A stretch of DNA of 64,000 bases from Nematostella vectensis (Eukaryota > Cnidaria > Anthozoa > Actiniaria > Edwardsiidae). The notes under the pieces were generated by a model. That model saw nothing but the letters and a program-made list of their open reading frames with translations. It was not told where the DNA came from and searched no databases. Shown in pieces: positions 1 through 12,100 of this stretch. The stretch covers positions 7,075,519-7,139,518 of the forward strand of contig NC_064036.1 in assembly GCF_932526225.1 (NCBI RefSeq). The letters are read 5' to 3'. The position numbers and the translations under genes are program-made. Positions within the stretch are counted from its first letter, which is position 1, and the number at the start of each line of letters is the position of its first letter.

Positions 1-181
1 GTTGCTTATAGCCTACTAGCTGGTAAGCCAGTCAAATTATAAAAAACTACTATTGTGGTTTACTAACAAAAAGTATAAGTTAGCATGTCCTGTTGAAATA
101 GCTGCAAGTCTGGGGACAGAGTGGTTGACAAGCTTAGTATTCTGAGGGAAATAATTGACTAACTATCACTGCTCTGTCCAG

Positions 182-3100
182 TTTAAACTACTCGCAGATA
201 CACCCAGAACTAGTGGTAACAGTCCATACAAGAAGGTGGCGATGCCGTCAGCACTACAAGTCAAACATGGGCTGAAGGGTATTCCAGGACACCTCAGGGG
301 CTGCTTTGGGATGTCCAAGGCGGGAAGCTTGCCATACTTATCAAGACAAAGCAAAGGCGAAAGTAAACTCATTGGTAAGACTGGTGATGTAGTGTTTTTC
401 ATTTGCTGGGTTAAAATGGCCGTAATACGCTTTTCTGTATATGTATCGTATTGTAAGTCATTAATCAGATTTTAGGCACTTTGGCGACTTACAATAATTG
501 CTACAGTGAGTGCTTGAATGCAGAATACATATATTATAGCTGCCTACAATTTTTTGAGGGTATGAAATAAGCTATGCATTATGGGTTAGTTGAGTTCCCC
601 CTTTTTTATATGATTGACAAGTGAAATTTCATGTCCAGAATCTGAGGAGGAGCCAGAATACGTAGACCCTAACATAGCAGACACCGAGAACTACACCCAG
701 CCCGTGATGCCGGACATGACGCCAGGTCTGAGCCACGAGCAGACCAAGAGATATCAGATAGTCAAGTTTATCCTGGAGAGTGAGACGGACTACATGAAGC
801 TCATGGACATGCTCATTAAGGCAAGGATAATAGCAGTAGAATCGGCTAAGGGTAACATGTACAACGTCGTTTGGTGAAACTTATGGACATGCTCATTAAG
901 GCAAGGATAATAGCAGTTATGTCGACTAAAGCTAAAGTTAAGGGTAACACGTACAATGTCGTAGATGAAAACTTCTAGCAGTAGAATCGGCTAAGGATAA
1001 CATGTATAACGTCGTAGAGTAAAACTCATGGACATGCTCATTGGGCCTTGGCTAGGATAATAGCAGCTAAATCGACTAAAGCTAAAGTTATACTTAAAGG
1101 CTATCTTCATTCAGTAAAGCCTGACAACATACAGTAAAGAGGGTTGGATATTAATGGACCACATTTCTAAAATGCGATTAGGGTTTCAGTTGGTGGTTTT
1201 TGCCAATCCATTACGCTGCTTTTCTTTTGGATTTTCCATACATTTGAAACTCCATACTATAGATGATTTTCAGTTAAATATTACCTATAGTTCTATACAA
1301 GAGTCTCTTAATTTCATTCTTTCGCGTTATATTTGTTAAAACATTTTTGCTTGTCTAATTTAGAGGTATGAGCTGCCCGTGCGAGAACGAGATCTACTGG
1401 AGCCGTCAAAAATCGATATCATTTTCGCACCTGTTCACAAGGTCTTGGACTGTCACGTGATGTTCAACATTGCCTTGTCGGCACGTATGGCCGAGTGGAG
1501 CCCGGACGAGAAGATTGGCGACATACTATATGCTCTGGTGAGAGGTTATTCGTCAAAGGAGGAGATATTTCATTTATTATAAGCGCTTCTCGAAATGATT
1601 ACTTTTTCCCATGTTTTTGGCCTATTCGCTTTTGGAAGAATTGTCCCATAAAAAACTACATTTTACATACATTTTCTACACGTTTTTTTATTCTGTATCA
1701 TTGTGTCTTTAGTTTTCAAAGTCCATGGTACTTGAGGCGTACAGCACTTACGTGAATAACTTCGCAAAGGCTATGGACAATATCAAGTCAGCATGTAGAA
1801 CGCATCTGGCATTTGCTCAGTTACTCAAGGTATGTAATAACAAAACCTTATAAGTAGAAGAAACAGGCAAGAAAAAGAAGTATAGTACAGAATGACTACG
1901 AAATAACCCTGTTTGTGAAAGGGGGGCTGGATCTTTACCAAATCCAACATGTCTTCTTACAAGACATCGTAGCTATTTATGTTGGTTGTAATGATTACAC
2001 AACGCATCCCTGGGAACCAACATTTTATTTTGCGTATTTTGCGATTCTGCTTTAGTTATTACTTTCCAATATTTCTTTCTTTTTTTTTAAGAAACGGAAT
2101 TACACTCCACGAAAAGTTTAGACACTAGATGTTATTTTAAATTTAAAATTATATTAAAGTTATATCCATTGCTACCACAGGCCCGCCGGCAGTCGCATCG
2201 AGAAAGGGTAACCCTGCATAGCTTGATGCTTAGACCAGTTATACGCTTTGCACAACTTGTCGACCTTCTTCAGGTACGGGTTTACCGACATTAGGGAACA
2301 TGTTTCTCGGACATTTCAACTTATGATTTAAAGGGGGGATTTGTGGTGGTAGTGTGCTTCGTATTACTTGCCAACCTACTTAAGGTACGGGTTTACCTAC
2401 ATTAGGGAACATGTTCCTCGGACATTTCAACTTATGATTTAAAGGGGGGATTTGTGGTGGTAGTGTGCTTCGTATTACTTGCCAACCTACTTAAGGTACG
2501 GGTTTACCTACATTAGGGAACATGTTCCTCGGGCATTTTAACTTATGATTTAAAGGGGGGATTTGTGGTGGTAGTATGCTTCGTATTGCTTGCCAACCTA
2601 CTTAAGGTACGGGTATACCTACATTAGGGAACATAATCCTCGAACTTTTAATTAATAAGTTAAAGCGAGAGTGGTGGCGGTAGGATGCTTTGTATAGCTT
2701 TTCCACCTTATTAATTTCTCAAGTTATCGACTGGCTATCGACATCGTATGTATGTGTGATTACACAGTAGCTACATGCTCTCTTTGCTAGCCTATTTTTT
2801 ACACTTGTAGATGGTAAAATCATTTGCTTCAGTTGTCAGTAAAACGATATTGATTGCTGGTTCTTTGTACATCAGGAGCTGCTGGTCGTTACCCCCGTGA
2901 GCCACCCTGATCGCATCCCACTGCAAATGGCGTTGACCCAGCTAGAGAGCCTCGCTGATAACCTGAAAGAACGCAAACGAGAGTCGGAATTGAGAAGTAG
3001 AGTCAAGCAGTTGGATACGGCTACCGCCCACTTGAGCAAGGTAACCTAGCAACCAGGGGAAGAAGGGTAGCAGCCAACAGTAGGTAACCTGTGTATCAGG

Positions 3101-6100
3101 ATTTCGTTGGTGGAAACAGGGCCTGGGACTGTTTAGGACTGGCATACTCAGGCTAACTGTGTATGACTTGGATTGTCTAGTAATACTCCTTGACCTTTAG
3201 GCGGCCACAAGAATGTTCACTTCTCTCTGTTCCAGCCTCTGTCATCAGGCAATCGTTACTTCATCCGTCAAGACGACTTTGTGCAGTGCGTTATTGAGGG
3301 AGACACCATTGTCCACACCAAGAGGCGCCGGCTTATTATGCTCTCTGATATGCTGCTCTGCGTCTCGCTCATCAAAGGGTATGGAGGCTGAAGTTGCGTT
3401 CTTGCTGGGTATAACTCCCAACATGCTTTTATGGTGCTCCTTATTTCTCGCTTATCAAAGGGTATAGAGAAAGAAGGCGCGTTTTCGTCATGAGTTTATC
3501 CTACCCTCTAATAAATACCTATGCTTTTGAGGCTCTAGTGCAGTTACTGCACTTTTTGGCCTGGTTCCTAGAAAGCAGGTTAACGCTAACCGTGGGATGA
3601 ATGCCCTTTTTATCCAATCAAATGTCAAGATAACCGTATTTATCCCTGGATTAGCGATGACCTGCTTTCTAGGAATCGGCCCCTGTATTGTACCTACGTT
3701 AATTTTATTGTGCTTGCACTCCTCTCTCTTTCTTTCTCTCTTTCTTTCTTTCTCTCTTTCTTTCTTTCTTTCTCTCTTTCTTTCTCTCTTTCTTTCTTTC
3801 TCTCTTTCTTTCTTTCTCTCTTTCCTTCCTTCCTTTCCTTCCTTCCTTTCCTTCCTTTCCTTCCTTCCTTTCCTTCCTTCCTTCCTTTCCTTCCTTCCTT
3901 CCTTTCCTTCCTTCCTTCCTTCCTTTCCTTCCTTCCTTCCTTCCTTCCTTCCTTTCCTTCCTTCCTTCCTTTCCTTCCTTTCCTTCCTTTCCTTCCTTTC
4001 CTTCCTTCCCTTCCTTCCCTTTCTTCCCTTCCTTCCCTTCCTCCCCTTCCTTCCCTTTCTTCCCTTCCTTCCCTTCCTTCCCTTCCTTCCCTTCCTTCCC
4101 TTCCTTCCCTTCCTTCCCTTCCTTCCCTTCCTTCCCTTCCTTCCCTTCCTTCCCTTCCTTCCTTCCCTCCCTCCCTCCCTTCCTTCCTTCCCTTCCTTCC
4201 CTTCCTTCCTTTCTTCCTTTCTTCCTTCCTTTCTTCCTTCCTTTCTTCCTTCCTTTCTTCCTTCCTTTCTTCCTTCCTTTCTTCCTTCCTTTCTTCCTTT
4301 CTTTCTTTCTTCCTTTCTTTCTTCCTTTCTTTCTTTCTTCCTTTCTTCCTTTCTTCCTTTCTTCCTTCCTTTCTTCCTTCCTTTCTTCCTTCCTTTCTTT
4401 CTTCCTTTCTTTCTTCCTTTCTTCCTTCCTTCCTTCCTTCCTTCCTTCCTTCCTTTCTTTCTTTCGTGTTTCAACTTTGTAGTCTTTTTTGGTACAGGTT
4501 TCATGCAGCTTTAGAACTTTCCATTGTTTTGCCTTTAGGAAGAGGGACCGCATGGCAAACCTGATTACAGATACACGCACTAAGTACAAGCTCAAATGGA
4601 ATGTTCCTCTGACGGACGTGGAGGTGATCGAGTATGGGCCTGGGGTACAGATATATGCCTCTGGGAATCGCACCACCATCACACAAGCCAAGGAAGGTTA
4701 GTTAATACACCATGGGAAAGAGGGGTTAGGATGTACTACCATTACACAAGCCAAGGAAGGTTAGTTAATACACCATGGGAAAGAGGGGTTAGGATGTACT
4801 ACCATTACACAAGCCAAGGAAGGTTAGTTAATACACCATGGGGGAGAGGGGTTAGGATGTACTACCATTACACAAGCCAAGGAAGCTTAGTTAATACACC
4901 ATGGGGGAGAGGGGTTAGGATGTACTACCATCACACAAGCCAAGGAAGGTTAGTTAATACACCATGGGGGAGAGAGGTTGGTATGAACCAAGCCAGGAAG
5001 GTTAGTTAATACACCATGGGGGAGAGGGGTTGGGATGTAGTACCATTACACAAGCCAAGAAAGGTTGAGGGAGCGCAACTTCCTGGGATAACTAATCACC
5101 ATCACAAACCTAAGGAATTTAGTCTATACAACGTGCGGAGTGGGTACTATCGTTAGAGCTTAAGAAGGCTACTTGTTATGTACTATGGAGAGGGAATTGC
5201 GGTTAACTGCCTTCTAGCAAACAGAGAAAGAGTATACTCCACGGTTTAGAGTTGTCGGATAAGTTAACCATGAGGCTAGGGTTGAATGATCATGAGATGG
5301 GCTTTGGGTTGAATTATCATGAGATGGGCTTTGGGTTGAATTATCATGAGATGGGCTTTGGGTTGAATGATCATGAGATGGGCTTTGGGTTGAATGATCA
5401 TGAGATGGGCTTTGGGTTGAATTATCATGAGATGGGCTTTGGGTTGAATGATCATGAGATGGGCTTTGGGTTGAATGATCATGAGATGGGCTTTGGGTTG
5501 AATGATCATGAGATGGGCTTTGGGTTGAATTATCATGAGATGGGCTTTGGGTTGAATTATCATGAGATGGGCTTTGGGTTGAATTATCATGAGATGGGCT
5601 TTGGGTTGAATGATCATGAGATGGGCTTTGGGTTGAATGATCATGAGATGGGCTTTGGGTTGAATTATCATGAGATGGGCTTTGGGTTGAATGATCATGA
5701 GATGGGCTTTGGGTTGAATGATCATGAGATGGGCTTTGGGTTGAATGATCATGAGATGGGCTTTGGGTTGAATGATCATGAGATGGGCTTTGGGTTGAAT
5801 GATCATGAGATGGGCTATGGGTTGAATTACCATGAGATGGGCTTTGGGTTGAATGATCATGAGATGGGCTTTGGGTTGAATGATCATGAGATGGGCTTTG
5901 GGTTGAATGATCATGAGATGGGCTTTGGGTTGAATGATCATGAGATGGGCTTTGGGTTGAATGATCATGAGATGGGCTTTGGGTTGAATTATCATGAGAT
6001 GGGCTTTGGGTTGAATGATCATGAGATGGGCTTTGGGTTGAATTATCGTGAGATGGGCTTTGGGTTGAATTATCATGAGATGGGCTTTGGGTTGAAAGAT

Positions 6101-9100
6101 CATGAGATGAGCTTTGGGTTGAATGATCATGAGATGGGCTTTGGGTTGAAAGATCATGAGATGGGCTTTGGGTTGAATGATCAGGATTGCTGTTGATTGT
6201 TCTTTGGAGGTCTTGGCTTTTGGTTGAATGAAAGCTCTACTGTTGTGTATATTCTATGTAGGTCAATATCGTCAGTACAGCGGTTGCCAGGAGCACTTTG
6301 AGGATTTGCAGCACGACATGACTGTTATCGGACAGATAGCTGGACTCGTGGCCACACTGCGACGCTCTTATCAGGTATTAAGCTTAGTTTTAACATGTGT
6401 TCGGATCAAGCATTGCAAGTATGACTGCTATTAGACAGATAGCGGGACTCGTGGCCACATTGCGACGCTCTTATCAGGTATTACAAAAGCTTAGTTTTCA
6501 AATACCTTGATTTATTTAGCTTCGAGCCTAACCGTATATATACAGGTTTAGTGAGATGTTGTACTGTTTGACTCATATACTTATTACGCGTATTTTTATT
6601 AGGTCTTGGACAATGACAAAGTCCAGAAATGGCACAAGGCGGTGCAGCGGACGATAGAGGAAGAATCAAGGCTGGCCAACATTTACTGGCTGGAGCTCTC
6701 GCTGCCATCCAAGTAAGTTCCTGTTATCTATATGGTTTATTGCTACATTTGCGCACTTCCATGCACTCTTTAAACGTATTTATACAGGTTTGCCCTCCAC
6801 GTAAGTTCCTGCTACCCGTATAGTTTATTACTGTATTTCCGCAAATGCACTTTAGCTCTCGAAAATGTACAACATTTAATCTACTCAGTTATACAATTTG
6901 TTCTTTACATCTCAAAAAGAATGTATATGTTAATAATGAACCATTATATATAAAACAGTACTATCGTTTATTTGCAGGACTGGCCGTGTGAATTATATCT
7001 TCAGTACAGAAAACCCTGGTGTGAAGGCAAATTGGCTTACAGCTCTCAACACAGCTATGCTAAGGCTTTGTAAGTACTACTTATATCCCTGCTAGCGCTA
7101 TAGTTAAGTACTAGCTCATTTAACCTGTCTGCATGTCTTAGCGCCAGACAATAACCCTGGCTGGTACCTCCCGGAGGATGATGGGACAGGGGGCGTGGCT
7201 GTTCAGCGACGTAATATGCCACTACTCAAGGACAATAGCGAACTCTTCCTACTGAACCCCAAGGCCAGGGTATGTACTTGCACAGCTCACATCCCTTAAA
7301 CCCAAGGCCAGGGTATGTACTTGCACAGCTAACATCCCTTAGACCCAAGGCTAGGGTAGTACTTGCACAGCTCACATCCCTTAAACCCAAGGCCAGGTTA
7401 TGTACTTTCACAGCTAACATCCCTTAGACCCAAAGCCAGGGTATGTACTTGCACAGCTAACATCCCTTAAACCCAAGGCCAGGGTAGTACTTGCACAGAT
7501 AACAACCCACAGACCCAAAGCCAGTGTATGTACTTGCACAGCTAACATCCCTTAGACCCAAAGCCAGGCTATGTACTTGCACTGCTAACATCCCTTAGAC
7601 CCAAAGTCAGGTTATGTACTTGCACAGCTAACATCCCGTAGACCCAAAGTCAGGTTATGTACTTGCACAGTTATCATCTGTTAGATCCAAGGTCAGTGTA
7701 TGTATTTGCCCAACTCACATTCCAAGACCAAAGGCTAAGATATGTACTTGTCCAGCTCACATCCCTAAGATCCAACAGCGTGTGCACTTGCACTGTTCAC
7801 ACACAGGAATCCAACAGTAAAAATCACAGAAAAGGTATCACTTGGTATTACATCTTGTAGCAAGAAGTATACCCAGATACTTGTTATTATCTTACTAACA
7901 TGTACTTACATCCCGACCGCTAACATCTAAACGCTTGCTGTCCGATGCTGCAGGTCACTGGTGTGGTTAGCTGTCCAGACGTGTCCGACCCACTGCCCGG
8001 AATGCAAGACAACTACAACAACCTTTGGCTACTGTGTGGGGGAGGGGAGAGTACGGGCTTGGTTAGCGTGGTCCGCGTAAGCTCGGCCTCCTCCCCTCAG
8101 ATCATCGAGTCGTTCTTGGTCTGTGACTCGCACATCTTGTGCGGGGAGTACGTGAGGCGGACATGTCCCGATGAGGGCAAGGTTAAGGGGCCGCTTTCCG
8201 GAAAGTTTGGATTCCCTTTCCCTACAGTTTGGCTAGGGACTCAGTCTGGCAAGTAAGTGAAACATGCCACTTCAATCTTGTATTGATTCATTTCCCTGAT
8301 TCAACGCCTATCTAGAGTACCTAGTTATCCTACAGCCTGTCTGTAGTTTTTTTAGTTGTAACATGGAACGTATGTGGGACACTCTTTTCTCACGGGAGGG
8401 TTAGTGTCAGCTAGCATATTGCCTACCCGATTTCCTGGAGATGGTGCTTTGATGATTATCAGTGTGTCATTAACGTAACGTTTTCTGAGGTGCTATGAGG
8501 ATTCTCACCCTTGCTGCCAAACGCTACAAGCTTCACTCGTAGCCAAACGAACAAACAGCGGCTTTACTTGTTTGTTAGCCAAAGAACAGCGAAGCCGTAC
8601 CCTGCATGCCTGTTTGTTTCTGTCAGTTCACTTTTCCCTGTCGCGTCTCTGTTATTTCGCGAAATAGTACGGCTTTGGGGTTCTTTGGCTAATGAACAAG
8701 TGAAGCCAAGTTTTCGGGAACCCCCATGACGTCAGTTATTGTGTTTTTCTTTGTTCTCCAGAATATACATCTACAACGGAGTTGACGCTGAGAGGCGCTA
8801 TGTCATGTCTGTAAAACTGCCCGATGCGGTTCTTGCTATCAGGTAGAAAACGCTACAAGAACACAATCTTGACACACAAGGAGAGTTGTGTTACAGAGAA
8901 ACCTAGCTGATAAAGACACCCTAATTACCTTAGAAGCGGGGTATCCGGGGAAATATTTATAGAAAATGTATGGGGTTTTATTTTATCGGGTTCTCAAAAA
9001 CGGGAAGAGAATCTCAAAGAAGGTTAATTACGCCACCATCTACGCTCAAGCAAGTAAATAAGATATTTTCAATCAAATATCGTCAATCAAGTGTCAGAAT

Positions 9101-12100
9101 TCATTTATGGGTGGTTATTTATAAGATTTCTTGCAAATACACCGTAGTATCCTCAATTATAAACAATAACAAAGGAGGGGCTGATAAACATTCTTTAACG
9201 ATCTCGTTACCATTAGACGTTACTGTCTCTATGATCAATGTTCTAATGCTTGCCTTTGCCTCGTTTCTCATCGATTGTGTGTCTTATGATTCTGTAGACA
9301 AGCCAAAGGAAAGATCTTTGCGGGTCTCGCCGATGGTAGCGTGGTTGTGTTCAAACCTAACGACGGTATGTCTCCCCGCACCCCTCCCCCTACCACCTAG
9401 CCTGCGTAGCAAGCGTTTCTGTGGAGTTTCAGCAGGAATAGAGAGCAACGCTTGCTTCGCAGGCTACCTACCACCATGCGCCTCACACCAATTATCAACT
9501 ACTGGAATTGTGTTCCACAGACGGTGTTTGGGATTTTAGTCAGCCCAAGGCAATCGGTCTCAGCAAAAGCTCGATCATGAGCATTGCGACCACTGCGAAC
9601 TCCCTGTGGTGTGCCAGCGCTAACAAAATCCACGTCATCGATCTTGAGCACGAGACTGTCAAGGTATGCCACGTGGTGTTCACGTTTTGCACACGTGCAG
9701 CTGCGTACACGTGACTCGCGAAAGCTAGAGCTTTAAGTCCTGAAATATTATTTCTAATCTCATTATACATTTATGTTTGAAAATTACTAAGCTGCAGTAG
9801 TCTGGTTTCGAAAACTGACCATTGGGAGGGCGGGCGGGGGGGGGGGGGGGGATGCAGTTTTCAACATTCTGCGAAATCTCGCTGAAGATTTCCAACAGTT
9901 AAATCACCTTCCACCATTCAAAATCCTTTAAGCCCTTTCATTGGCCAGCTCTGAAATGGTTTCCAATCGCGCTCTGTGCTCTTTGCCAGGCGCTGACCAA
10001 TCAAAAAGCTTCAAACGTTATTTTATTATTTGTAATTACGAAGGCTAGAAAGTAACTGGAAATTATTGACGCGCGAATATTGAAAATGGCATAAGTCGGT
10101 TGAACACTTTCAGCTGAATTTCGAGTTTTCCTTCATTTGATTGGTTATTGGTTGTTAACAGCACGTGATCGAGGTGGACCCATCCCCCAAGACCACAGTA
10201 CGGCACCTTGTGTGTTACGGCATAGGTGTATGGGTGTCGCTATGGAAACTCCCAACCATCAAGCTTTTCCACGGAGAGACAATGGAGCACGTACAAGACA
10301 TGAATATTGCGTATACGGTCAACACAATGCAGAGGGGTAAGTCACGAGACATTCCATATACGGTCAATAACAAGCAGAGGGATAAGTGACGTGACATTCC
10401 ATATACGGTCAACAGCATTCAGAGGGTAAGTCACGTGACTGTCAATAACAAGCAGAGGGGTAAGTGACGTGACATTCCATATACGGTCAACAACATGCAG
10501 AGGGGTAAGTCACGTGACATTCCATATACGGTCAACAACATACAGAGGGGTAAGTCACTTGACATTCCATATACGGTCAACAACATACAGAGGGGTAAGT
10601 CACGTGACATTCCATATACGGTCAACAGCATACAGAGGGGTAAGTCACTTGACATTCCATATACGGTCAACAATGCCATCATGTTCTCTCGTATGTCCAT
10701 CCCATTCTCTTTGTATGTCCATCCCGTCATCTCGTATGTCTATTTCATCCTCTCGTATGTCTATCACATCCCTTCGTATGTCAATCCCATCCCTTGGTTT
10801 TTTTTATCCCAACCTCTCGTTTGCCTGTCCAATCCTATTGTATGTTTTTGTAGACGTGGATTCTCAGCTGGAGCAAGCCAAGCTCGATAAACTGTACGTG
10901 TCGTGTATGACTGCAGACGAAGGACTTCTCTGGGTGGGGACCAGCGTCGGTGTCATCCTCATATTTCCGCTCCCGAGACTCGAGGGAATCCCGCTCGTGT
11001 CGGGTCGTGCGTATGTCTCGTTCCACACATACCAGAGTCGCGTGCGCGCGCTCTATCCACTTCGCAATAACCCAGATGCAGGGGTCGAGATTGGCCGAGC
11101 TCGCGGCAAGAGGCCTGGGTATCAGCTATTTAGGGAACATGAAATGCGGGATGCCTGTGTGCAGACGGACGTGGGAGTCTCGGGCACATGCTCGTATGTG
11201 GAGAATGGTCCGGAGACGTCAAAACGAGGTAGAGTCTTGAAAAGGCTAAAAATGTGTAGTCCTTATACTGTCTTATGTATCGTATTTTGTACTGGTAGAA
11301 GCGAAGTCGACAGCTCCGAGTGCTTCCCAGGCAGCCAAAGACTTTGACGAAGATATCGATGCTATTTGCTCGGACGACGAGTTCTCTTTTGTTGACGACG
11401 ATCACAAAGTTTGCAAGAGATCGGAAAAGAACTCCGCCGACTTCAAAGTCAAGATCGACGCCGCACATCGGTCGGGTGAGGTGACGAGTACGAGTGTCAG
11501 CGGTAATCCACCAAAGCTCAGCCCCGTGAGCGAGGTGGGTACGCTCGACTTTGCGCGTATGATGGAGGAGTTCCAGGGCTTCGGCACGAGTGCTCCGGTG
11601 CCAAGTCTTCCAGAGCCACCAGAAATTCCTGCGCTGCTTGTTACGGGTAGCATCTCCAAGGACCTGGACAGAAAGACATCTGGGCTTCCAAACACAACAC
11701 CCGATAATGCCGAAAGGGAAAATGTCAAGAACAAAATAACTTCACAAAACGGAAGTGATAATGCTCAAAATGGAACTTCAGATCACACTCATAGGGGTAA
11801 TGAACAACACGAAATGGCTACTCAAAGTAAGAATGAGATACTTGATTGTGCGAATGACCGTAAGGCTGGGGAAGGCGATAATCAACCCTCTGATGTAAGT
11901 CAAAATACCGAGAACGCTCGCACCAGAACTCCAAATGTTGCCCTTACCCCTGAAGTTGCTGGTGGCGATGTGAGCACTAGCGCTGACGGTCAAGAATTTC
12001 GCGGGCGAGCTCAGTCAAGTGGACAGTACGTTGAGCTAAGTGAGGCGCAAGAACAGGCTCGGGAAGCTGGCGAGGCGATTGACGCGAGGAATAGGACAAT

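Noticed and set aside
3488-4691. Long Lys/Arg/Glu/Gly-rich and Ser/Phe/Leu-rich ORFs on both strands
   Set aside because: They are translations of a polypyrimidine microsatellite; several frames on both strands are open for the same reason.
5252-6196. 314-aa repeat protein and a 293-aa antisense ORF
   Set aside because: A 27-bp array is open in multiple frames by arithmetic. It lies within an intron between two phase-matched exons.
8970-9539. 189-aa ORF on the plus strand
   Set aside because: It overlaps RhoGEF exon 15 in a different frame and has no family resemblance or splice support.
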